Shown here in pieces: positions 57,879 to 64,000 of a stretch of 64,000 bases of DNA. The translations under genes and the position numbers were made by a program. Each line of letters begins with the position of its first letter. The first letter of the stretch is position 1. The notes under the pieces are model-generated. The model searched no databases, had not been told where the DNA came from, and was given only the letters and a program-made list of their open reading frames with translations. Origin of the DNA: Panorpa germanica (taxonomy: Eukaryota; Arthropoda; Insecta; Mecoptera; Panorpidae); assembly GCA_963678705.1 (NCBI GenBank), contig OY783223.1:7286721-7350720 (forward strand), read 5' to 3'.

Positions 57879-59885
57879 TAGTCCAAATCACAGGAGTTCG
57901 GCGGCGACTTATACTTAAAAGAGGTTATAAGAGCGGTATAAATCTGTAATACGATAATAAATTTTATCTTATTCGTTTCTATATACTTTATAGAAAAATA
58001 AGTGAGTCAGTGCTTTCTAGTTATATCGGAAGTTTATACCCCACAACTTGTTTTAAGTATGAGTCGCTGCTTAAGTAGTGATGAAGAGATTTATTTTACA
58101 GTTTTATAGTTAGAAGAAAATAAAGTGAACTTTGCAAGTGTTCGTTGGATTGTTTTGTGACGTGTCTATCACTACTGCACTTCAATTATAGTTCGCATCA
58201 ACTTTATCTTCATTTGTATTACGAAAGGTGGAGTGGTTTCGACATTTGAGCCGATAAAATAGATATTTTATGTGAACGACTGTGAGAAAATGAACTCTTT
58301 CATGACAAAAAAATCATACGCGTCTTCAATATGATGGCGAAGTGATTCCAAAATGTTTGCTGGGCAGCTCCACGAGGTAAATTATTACGAGGATTAAGTA
58401 GTGCAAGTAAATCATTGCAAGACACACTTAACAATTTAGTATCAGGAATAAATCTGCTAAAATCTTTAAACAGGGGCCTCAAAACGGAATTGCGCGTTGT
58501 GCCTTTTAAGTGCGCAAAACCGCCACTGGTAGGAGCCTTATAGTTTCTAAGCACGACACTGGACTAAGTTCAGGTGATTTTCAAAGTCATGAATAAACAA
58601 ATTACGCAAATCGTATAAAACTTATATCTTTTATATCTATAAGAAACAGGTATTTGAAAGACAAACTGAGAACTCTGTTATGTACTTACAATACATACAC
58701 ACACAATATTGACAGGAGAGAGCAAAACTACAGAACATTTTATCCAGTGTAACTTTGTCATCTAGTTTTAATTTCGTTTTATAAAATTGTATTACACAAC
58801 GTGTCTATCATATTTTGGGTATTGTAAAATAACAATTTATGAAATATGGTTCTTGTTTAGAAATAGTACGTATTATCTTTTTTTGTAGCTAGTTTTCCTG
58901 GAGTATTATACCATTTTGGAAAACTGAAGAGTTGCGCCAATTTTTAAAAAAACTTGCCATAGTAGTGTTCATACTTTTTTTTTACACCACGATGAGTTAA
59001 AGTAGACTGAAAGTAAATTTCTTTAAAAAAATTAGGGAAAAATATAGCTTGGATTGATTTTTGTGTAAAAACTACTAGCATTCTGGGATTTTTAATGATT
59101 GTTATGGATAGCAGTGCTATTTAGGTTGCCGATACAAAAAAGTGTAGCCGATAAAATAGACATTTCATATAAACGACTGTGAGAAACTGAACTCTTTCAT
59201 AACAAATATATCATACACATCTTTAATATGATGACAAAGTGACTCCAAAATATTTACTGGGCACTTATCGTTGTATATTAATAGAATTGTTTATTAAACT
59301 TCAATTATTACTTTATAAGAATATTAAGACATTGAAAATCCTTGAAAGTGAAATATTTACAATAGCTGGTGTAGCTTCACCAATGTTATGTGTAGCTAGG
59401 ACTGAGAAACAAAGGTATCAATGAAGCTTTGCAATAAACTATGATTCATCGGCGACTGAACTCCACTGGAGAACATATAAGTTTGACATCTTAAAAACTG
59501 TCGTTCGTAATGTGACTAGTATTGGAAAAACCCGCGAGTAAAGCAAAACAAAAAAACAATTACCATCAGTGACGGCAGCAAGATTGTTCCTCAAAACTTG
59601 GTCCAGCTGATGATTGCTCTTCTCCAATCCAGATTTATCGGAGCTATCTTCACTATTTAAATACTGATATATTGTAACCGGGCCGTGATATTGTGTAAGC
59701 GGACCTATGACTACGTCACTTGAGTTATTCATATTAATTGTTGGTACCCCGTACCGTCCAAACCCGTCCACCATATTTACGACCCCCATATTCGCGTTGG
59801 ATTCATTCACGGGCTGAGGGCCTCGGCCTACCACTGTTGTTTGCATTGATTCCTCGGAAACCTCCATTTTTATGTAAAAACACAT
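47713..59885 (-). CDS. PGRP-LA: PGRP-LA-like membrane PGRP
   Basis: Exons on the minus strand: 59885-59564, 48617-48130, 48060-47713. They total 1158 nt, or 385 residues in frame (379 if the second ATG at 59867 is used). The cytoplasmic exon carries a cRHIM-like motif (about 44-69 counted from MEVSEE). A membrane span lies at about 142-166 (TIILIVTVTALVFCMVAVVV). The divergent PGRP domain starts near LIYRDVWGGVEPRA, continues through ISHMGG, VYVGRGWDATN and LIGHNQ, and ends in SPGPNLYKEIVKWPHW. The amidase Cys is Ser and the catalytic Tyr region (DI-x-YNF) is replaced by DVGQNF, so no enzymatic activity is expected. This matches insect PGRP-LA, a non-catalytic modulator of IMD signalling. The first intron is ~11 kb and full of repeats. 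Confidence 0.85.
48690..49267 (+). mobile_element. family A element in PGRP-LA intron
   Basis: The left end is missing (starts near ATTAGGAGATATTAACAAAT). The right end has an intact but slightly changed tip (AGGACACAAGCCTAT). It begins 73 bp from the splice acceptor of the membrane-anchor exon. A further family A end piece follows at 49268-49345 in opposite orientation. Confidence 0.75.
49695..49766 (-). repeat. family D fragment beside family A
   Basis: CCCAGTAAACAATTTGG followed by TGACGTTTCTATCACTATTG are both family D ends, joined by an internal deletion. The family A element at 49767 starts immediately after. Confidence 0.5.
49767..50381 (+). mobile_element. family A element, 615 bp, both tips
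   Basis: A full copy in the PGRP-LA first intron (ATGGGCTTGTGTCCTATGTC to AGGACACAAGCCCAT). The right half is slightly shortened near AATACACTACACAATTG. Confidence 0.85.
50383..50530 (+). repeat. third copy of the THAP-flanking direct repeat
   Basis: Starts TTCTGATACGTTCACACTGA after a short lead and follows the repeat found at 54175-54395 and 55828-56054 through TTATGTTTTAATGTCATAG, then diverges. It directly follows the family A tip. Confidence 0.6.
50543..50844 (+). mobile_element. family E inverted-repeat element, uninterrupted copy
   Basis: Tips CTGTCGCACATTGCAA and TTGCAGTGTGCGAC. It contains CGCGCTACTACGCTTTACC, GTCGTATCGGTACGTGGTA and GTATTGTGACACAAC, the same blocks as the larger copy at 40054-40848, without the retrotransposon insertion. 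Confidence 0.75.
51330..52016 (-). mobile_element. family A element, one tip degraded
   Basis: An inverted copy starting ATGGGTTTGTATCCTCATTT and running the full interior, including a palindromic segment around CTCTTTTACGCTCTGTTGTATAAAAGAGAT absent from several other copies. It stops at TAGAAATTAAG without the final tip. Confidence 0.8.
52487..52533 (+). mobile_element. short family A end fragment
   Basis: ACTATATATTGATAAAGTGG then GTTACTAGAACCTCAAATG match the family A left end exactly. Nothing of the family lies on either side. Confidence 0.6.
52534..54174. other. PGRP-LA intron, nothing coding
   Basis: AT-rich. The segment near 52980-53110 resembles 58900-59000 (ATACCATTTTGGA, GCGCCAA and TTTTTTTT-CA-like blocks in the same order), suggesting an old shared repeat. 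No gene seen. Confidence 0.4.
54175..54395 (+). repeat. left 221-bp direct repeat flanking THAP element
   Basis: Runs from TATAACATAAATACTGG to CCTTATAAAAATATA. It matches 55828-56054 along its whole length, including AAACGTTCTGATACGTTCAC, ATGCTCGTCTTCGTATAAGG and TGTAGGCGAACACGTACATG. Both copies start and end at a TATA, where the transposon sits. Confidence 0.85.
54395..55828 (+). mobile_element. THAP-transposase DNA element, defective
   Basis: Terminal inverted repeats AGGGATTGAGAAA (from 54395) and TTTCTCAATCCCT (to 55828), with TATA on both sides, consistent with a TA or TATA target duplication. It encloses the broken THAP transposase gene. Element size is 1.43 kb, too short for the full transposase, so it is internally deleted. 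The superfamily is uncertain; the THAP plus winged-helix layout and TA target recall ISL2EU/Harbinger-related groups. Confidence 0.75.
54530..55645 (+). pseudogene. THAP-domain transposase remnant
   Basis: Exon 1 starts at the ATG at 54530 with the THAP zinc-finger half CCIRGC...VKFYRFPAS, but an extra T in CTTTAAACG breaks the frame; after it WINAVKNYV resumes. A GT donor at 54689 and acceptor before 54846 rejoin KYLKDWEPTKNTRICSDHF, which completes the THAP C2CH and its helix. A linker with an (AAT)n asparagine run follows (about 55054-55078). After a stop at 55303-55305, a second frame carries the transposase helix-turn-helix region (LTGVNFSIFAFLL, then KKTKLLITLTKLKTGLTFTA). The DDE catalytic part is absent. 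At least two disabling changes mean it is not functional. Confidence 0.75.
55828..56054 (+). repeat. right 227-bp direct repeat flanking THAP element
   Basis: The partner of 54175-54395, in the same orientation, beginning TATAACATAAATATTAGG and ending CTTATAAAAATATAG. It starts at the base where the transposon ends. Confidence 0.85.
56055..56906. other. PGRP-LA intron, nothing recognised
   Basis: AT-rich with no usable frames. A family A copy begins at its right border. Confidence 0.4.
56907..57445 (+). mobile_element. family A element, right tip missing
   Basis: Starts ATGGGCTTGTGTCCTATGTC, lacks ~90 bp near the left end, and ends within the ATCAATTTCAATC-like segment before the final tip. 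Confidence 0.75.
57817..57874. repeat. (TA)n microsatellite, about 29 units
   Basis: A pure TA dinucleotide run; its length is likely variable between individuals. Confidence 0.95.
58145..58365 (+). repeat. family D repeat, longest copy
   Basis: Runs from GTGACGTGTCTATCACTACT through TTATAGTTCGCATCAACTTT to CCAAAATGTTTGCTGGGCAG. A second partial copy lies at 59145-59265 in the same orientation. Confidence 0.65.
58366..58554 (-). other. unidentified ORF fragment
   Basis: The minus-strand frame beginning MLRNYKAPTSGGFAHLKGTT and ending NPRNNLPRGAA spans about 63 residues, up to the family D border. Composition is balanced and unlike the AT-driven shadow frames nearby. It could be a piece of a mobile-element protein or a retrocopy. 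I do not recognise it. Confidence 0.2.
59145..59265 (+). repeat. family D partial copy
   Basis: From GCCGATAAAATAGACATTTC to CCAAAATATTTACTGGGCA, matching the second half of the copy at 58145-58365. Confidence 0.55.
59564..59885 (-). CDS. PGRP-LA: PGRP-LA-like 5' exon with cRHIM-like motif
   Basis: ATG at 59885, with a second in-frame ATG at 59867 (MEVSEESMQTT). It ends at GATG/GTAATT with one spare base (phase 1). The motif NNSSDVVIGPLTQYHGPV then TIYQYL fits DV-x2-G-x2-T-x-Y-x-GPV-x-I-x-Q-[FY], the pattern in the PGRP-LC-like first exon. The rest is low-complexity, polar cytoplasmic sequence. The frame beyond the donor (59439-59563) is intronic. Confidence 0.8.
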
Positions 59886-60042
59886 AAAACTTTGAAAACA
59901 AACACGCTATTTATTTAAACCGACCATTGCATCGAGTTACCAACTTAACACTGAACGATTGGCTAATCATAATATTGTTATATACTTATAATGCATGTAT
60001 ACAAGTGTGTGTGTCTTACGATATGTTGTTCTTTCGCCGGCC

Positions 60043-60052
60043 GGGAATTCCA
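60043..60052 (+). promoter_or_regulatory. kB-like site upstream of PGRP-LA-like gene
   Basis: GGGAATTCCA, 158 bp upstream of the start codon, fits the general Rel/NF-kB pattern GGG-R-N-N-Y-Y-C except for the last bases. It is palindrome-like and sits in an otherwise AT-rich region. This would fit induction by Relish or Dif/Dorsal, but it is a single short match. Confidence 0.4.
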
Positions 60053-60388
60053 CAAATTATTACAACATTAATTGTTCTTGGATTTACAAAGCTAGAGACA
60101 TCTATTGGAAATACTATAAAACATATTAATGAGGTGTTCTAATAGCGTGCATCGATTACGCGAAGAAAATTTAAAATTTGTGTACAACTGTGTAAAGTGT
60201 AATTAGTGTTGCATATTGTCTAGGCGTTCTTCATTTTTAAATAAAGTGTAACTTTTCTAAGGCTAAATTTCATATTTTCAAAATGTTTTGGATGTCGCTA
60301 CACATTAAATTTACAATTTATACGCTTTTAAGACTTCTTTGACAAACTTTTCTAAATCCATAGTCTTTTTTTTTTCAAAAAAAAAAAA

Positions 60389-60640
60389 TGCACATTTTCT
60401 TGAAATTTTTTATGCAGTTATGTTCGTCATACTTTAAAATAAAAAACTGCTTCATTACTTTTTAAATATCTACGCGATTTTAGCTTTTAAGCGACCTTTT
60501 TTATTTTAATGGACATTTTCTTTCTAAAAGTAAAAATGCATTTTCTTGAGATTTTTTGATACAGTTATGTTCGTTATGCTCTAAAATAAAGAACTGCTTC
60601 ATTACATTTCAAATATCTATGATTTTCTAGTTTTTAAGCA
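60389..60640 (+). repeat. tandem duplication of a ~105-bp unit
   Basis: 60389-60492 and 60537-60640 align along their length: TGCA-x-ATTTTCTTGA, CAGTTATGTTCGT, AAAATAAAAAACTGCTTCAT/AAAATAAAGAACTGCTTCAT, AAATATCTA. The copies have diverged noticeably. Confidence 0.65.
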
Positions 60641-61516
60641 AATAATAATAAAGTTAAAATATAAACTTTATAATGTTGATTACTTGAAAACTGTAAGAGA
60701 TAATTGAAAATGATTTTCATTTTTGAAATCAGCATTAAAATCTACGTTAGAAAACATGTATCAAGTGCCAAAATAAAATTAGTTCTTTTTGTGAAAAGTA
60801 AGAAGACTATACTCTTGTTACTTTTCATCACGTCCATCTGTTTTTTAATTAAAATATAACTTTTATAGATAATTATTAACAGAGATAGTGGTGTCGTTGC
60901 CTCATATATGTGAACTACACCGCTGCCTAGTAAGTTTATCATTAGGTATGTACATAAAGAATTTATCTTAATAACAACCAAACGCAGAAAATAAAACTGG
61001 TCTAGTGATTGAACCTGAAGACACAGATCAGTCTAGTGTCAAGCATCAATGCTTTCGCCCACTATCTCGACTTATAGCTATTTAAAATAATGTTTTACCG
61101 TTTAATTTTTAGTCAAATTTTTGACGACTTAGAATTAATATTAAATTCTGTAGAACTTGTTTACCGCATTTATAATATCAAAATATTATGTGTTGCTCGA
61201 GACATCTGTAGATTAGCAAACGACCATGACGTCAAAAGATTAAGTGACTTTAATAGTTAAGAAGACAAAAATGACTATTTTAATTGTTAACATCTCCTGT
61301 CCTTCCTTTAGAAATACTTAGTGCAGATTTATAGAAATAAATACGTGGTCCTCAAGACCATCTCATCTTAAGATAGACTTGTCGCTAGTGACAGTAGTGA
61401 AACAATTTAAAATCTAGTGGCAGTGCACTAGGTCGTCTGTGATTGGTCGGTCAAGTTCCTATTGTTGTCAGTAATATACCTAGCTGGCTCGATACCAAAC
61501 GAAAACAAAAGCTAAT
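60641..61516. other. intergenic, decayed family A piece only
   Basis: Between the PGRP-LA-like gene and the secreted-protein gene. Near 61235-61330 ATTTTAATTGTTAACATCTCC and neighbours match a degraded family A interior. No gene seen. Confidence 0.4.
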
Positions 61517-61517
61517 T

Positions 61518-61530
61518 TATATTTTATAAA
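61518..61530 (+). promoter_or_regulatory. putative TATA box of secreted-protein gene
   Basis: TATATTTTATAAA lies about 75-85 bp upstream of the ATG at 61604, a spacing that allows a ~50-bp 5' UTR. Confidence 0.35.
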
Positions 61531-61603
61531 ACATTTATTTTACATTCGTTCATTTTTTATATTATTTTCATTTGATATACTTATTTATTTTGGAGTATTT
61601 AAA

Positions 61604-62164
61604 ATGAATTTTATTAACGCATTGTTTTGTGTTTTAGTTTTGACGGTTTGGATGAGTGAGGGCAGACAAATACATCACGGGACTGCAGAAAAATATCAGG
61701 AAATGGACAAGAACAAAGAATATGATGTATCCACAAATGAACGACAGAGTCTGGAGTCTTCTTATTCCATGGACTCTACGCAAGAACAAGATTCTGATTC
61801 TACAAGTTCTAGCGAGTTCGACGAGTCACATGAGCTTAGGGGGAAGTCGCCCCGTGTGAATACCGAAAGGAGTAAATCACGAGCAGAGGAAGTTACTTAT
61901 TACGATAACTGTGGGAAGGACGTAAATAGCGTGTGCTGTGTCGAGAAGAAAAATGATAAAAACACAGATGAAGTAGATAACCCTGGAACATCCGATGGCA
62001 CTCCGTGTTCTTGTAGATGCAGCGAACCCGTTGTGAATAGTAAGGGTAATCCCCTCGAACCAACTGAAGCAAAATATTGTCCAAAAGGACTAGGATCTTG
62101 GCCTAATCTTCTGCCCAATGATGGAAAGAGGAAGCATCACAAATCCAAATACAAGAAACCCTAA
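61604..62164 (+). CDS. small secreted acidic/Cys-containing protein, unknown family
   Basis: Single exon, 186 residues. Residues 1-20 are a signal peptide (MNFINALFCVLVLTVWMSEG), probably cleaved before RQIHHG. Residues 40-80 are acidic and rich in Ser, Asp and Glu (TQEQDSDSTSSSEFDE). Residues 103-159 hold seven cysteines: C103, C111, C112, then CSCRC at 135-139, and C159. The tail is strongly basic (KRKHHKSKYKKP). It is markedly more GC-rich than its flanks, supporting real coding sequence, and polyadenylation signals follow (AATAAA about 62225 and 62289). Function unknown; an extracellular, possibly mineral- or matrix-binding or glandular product would fit, by inference only. Confidence 0.7.
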   Translation: MNFINALFCVLVLTVWMSEGRQIHHGTAEKYQEMDKNKEYDVSTNERQSLESSYSMDSTQEQDSDSTSSSEFDESHELRGKSPRVNTERSKSRAEEVTYYDNCGKDVNSVCCVEKKNDKNTDEVDNPGTSDGTPCSCRCSEPVVNSKGNPLEPTEAKYCPKGLGSWPNLLPNDGKRKHHKSKYKKP

Positions 62165-63362
62165 TTGAACAAAGCAAGTTCCAAATTGTCAGTGAATTTC
62201 ATAAACCGGTAATTAATTAATTCAAATAAATTGTTTAATTAAAATTCTGAATTTCTTATGCATTGTAATTTCAAACGAATAATTTTCAATAAAACTATAA
62301 ATTGCTGTTCATAAAACTTAATTATTTGTTCCTAATTAATATACAGGGCTATTCTGTAACTTTACAGAACTTAAGATGAAATAACAAATATAAGATTAAA
62401 TTTAAAGATGTAATTTGGTTAAATAAATAGTACTATAAGTTCTTAAGGGTGCAATGTAATTGTGTCAACTTTCTTAAATATTGGTGATTGAATAATAATC
62501 ATAATTTCTTTAGCATTGTATTTATTCAAGTATAACCTCCGCCGTCTTTGATTATGTTTTTTCCAAGATCCCAAAATTGACATTTAAAGTTTTATAACAA
62601 AATAGCATTTTCAACGTTTAATTTCGTTTTTGTTGAAGTTTGTGAAAATTAATTTGATTTAATTAAAAATATCTAATTGTATATTTTAATGAGTGGAGTA
62701 GATAGCAAGTAAGTTGCATTAACTGAAGTAAAGTTCTTCATAAGATGCAGCGATGCAATGTATCTTAATTGTAAGTATTGCATAAGAAAGCATAATTGTT
62801 AATTACCGCCCGCTAATTAGTCAAAGTGAGTCAAAGTGCCTAATTCATGAATGACCTTGTAAACCATTTCTAGATTTCTATAAACCTGTACTACAAATTG
62901 ATAAAGTTGGATCTGAAGACCTCAAATATCCAAATATGTTTAAAAACGACGTATTAACAATTAAAATAGTTATTGTTTTCCCTTTAATAATTAAGTGAAT
63001 TAAAATTTATCAAAAAACTCGTATCCCTCGATGTAATGATGCCCGTTTCCTCTTTCCTTCTAAAGAAATGTCATCTCTGTTATACAACAGATGTCTCGAG
63101 CAGCCCACAAAGATTTGATATTATAAATGTGGTAAATAAGGTTCAGTAATATCGACTGCTTTTTATTCTACAGACTTTAACAATAATCCTGTGTTATTTT
63201 ACATTTAATTTAGTTAACGTCGGTCTAGTTGCGGTGCTAAGTCCTATCACCGACGACCTCCTACTATGTTGACAGTATCTATGAAGTGGGCTACACCGAA
63301 ATGCGTACCATCTATTAACAAATAGTTATAAACACACCGGTTTGAATCTCGGCTTATCTCAG
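62165..63362. other. intergenic / upstream intron of nocturnin-like gene
   Basis: AT-rich. A degraded family A end lies at about 62868-62995 (TTCTATAAACCTGTACTACA, AATTGATAAAGTTGG). The part left of 63362 is at least partly intron of the next gene, because the first visible exon opens in mid-codon. Confidence 0.5.
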
Positions 63363-64000
63363 CTCTTGGTCAGAGCAACGACGGGTTTGTACGTTGTCCT
63401 GCTGATGCTTTGGATTGGAGTTCCAGAAAATACAACATTGTCCAGGGCATCGTGGAGTACAGCCCTGATATTATATGTCTGCAGGTACGTACAAACAAAT
63501 TTATTTATGTAAAAATAGTTTGTTTATTTAATTTATAATAATTTCTTTAATAACCAATAGGAAGTGGATCATTTCAACTTCTTCCGTCGCATGTTGGCGA
63601 CCCAAGGATACGAGGGCGTGTTCTTCCCTAAACCAGACTCCCCTTGCTTATATATTGATGGCAATAATGGACCCGACGGATGCGCTATTTTTCATAGAGT
63701 TGCTAAATTTGATTTAGTTCGAGTGGAAACTCGAGTTTTGGAAGTTTGGAGAGTTAAAAGCAATCAGGTACGTGGATTGATACTTTACAATAACGAAATA
63801 ATAGGATACTACGCAAAAGAAACACGTGCACTTAAATTTAAAAGAGAAATAGTTGCTCGTACTTCGCGGATTGAATCTTTGCTAAAATTTAACAGTTCAT
63901 ATTTATTCCAGGTTGCCATTGTAGCTCTTTTACGGTCAAAAGAAACAGGGCAAGAAGTTTGTGTAGGCACCACTCATCTTAAGGCTCGATCTGGCGCTCT
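63363..64000 (+). CDS. noct: nocturnin (curled-type) phosphatase, partial
   Basis: Three exons in frame: 63363-63484, 63561-63767 and 63912 to beyond the window. They encode part of an endonuclease/exonuclease/phosphatase fold. Landmarks are LGQSNDGFVRCP, then DIICLQ/EVDHF with the magnesium-binding Glu at the exon junction, FFPKPDSPCLY, NNGPDGCAIF and TTHLKARSGA. Nocturnin was described as a deadenylase and is now known to remove the 2'-phosphate of NADP(H). In Drosophila the gene is curled. The 5' exons and the C-terminal catalytic Asp/His lie outside the visible part. Other CCR4-family members lack the NNGPDGCA context. Confidence 0.88.

Noticed and set aside
61893-62118. Minus-strand ORFs overlapping the secreted-protein gene
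   Set aside because: They are shadows of the plus-strand gene, which has a signal peptide, better start context and downstream poly(A) signals.
63220-63360. tRNA-like sequence (CCGGTTTGAATCTCGG) before the nocturnin exon
   Set aside because: The apparent T arm lacks matching anticodon and acceptor stems, and the region reads better as intron leading to a splice acceptor.

Overview
The window is nuclear DNA of an insect, probably a holometabolous one and perhaps a beetle (order is an inference). The evidence is GT-AG introns, an AT-rich background, a scabrous-type gene, a paired PGRP-LC/PGRP-LA locus of the IMD immune pathway, and many small DNA-transposon families. No bacterial genes, CRISPR arrays or recognisable tRNA/rRNA genes were seen.

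Layout. (1) 1-20.1 kb: the 3' part of a fibrinogen-domain, coiled-coil gene on + (best match scabrous). Three exons are visible (249-549, 17882-18511, 19414-20139), and a 17-kb intron is filled with non-autonomous repeats. (2) 20.4-22.3 kb: two copies of a ~600-bp inverted-repeat element, called family A here. (3) 22.7-32.6 kb: a compact housekeeping island with mitochondrial valyl-tRNA synthetase (+, 14 exons, 992 aa), mitochondrial ribosomal protein L43 (-), an EF-hand protein (-) and the 26S proteasome subunit Rpn1 (+, 9 exons, 899 aa). (4) 34.3-59.9 kb: two tandem membrane PGRP genes on -. The first is PGRP-LC-like (43066 down to 34336) and the second PGRP-LA-like (59885 down to 47713). 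Each has a separate 5' exon carrying a cryptic-RHIM-like (cRHIM) motif, then a membrane-anchor exon and a PGRP domain that lacks the catalytic cysteine. Their long introns hold family A copies, a THAP transposase remnant between direct repeats, a nested non-LTR fragment and other elements. A Harbinger remnant lies between the two genes. (5) 61.6-62.2 kb: a single-exon gene for a small secreted, acidic then Cys-containing protein that I do not recognise. (6) 63.4 kb to the end: three internal exons of a nocturnin/curled-type phosphatase, running off the right edge.

How the genes relate. The LC/LA pair would be surface receptors that sense peptidoglycan and signal through cRHIM motifs to Imd and then the NF-kB factor Relish. 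A kB-like site lies about 160 bp upstream of the LA-like start. The housekeeping genes share short spacers: VARS2 and mRpL43 converge with overlapping 3' ends, and the EF-hand gene and Rpn1 diverge from a ~330-bp spacer. Elsewhere the sequence is mostly repeats: at least five recurrent non-autonomous families (A-E), single-copy inverted-repeat elements, and fragments of THAP, Harbinger, hAT and non-LTR elements.

Exon borders were read by eye from splice signals and reading-frame continuity. Every complete gene model keeps frame from ATG to stop.
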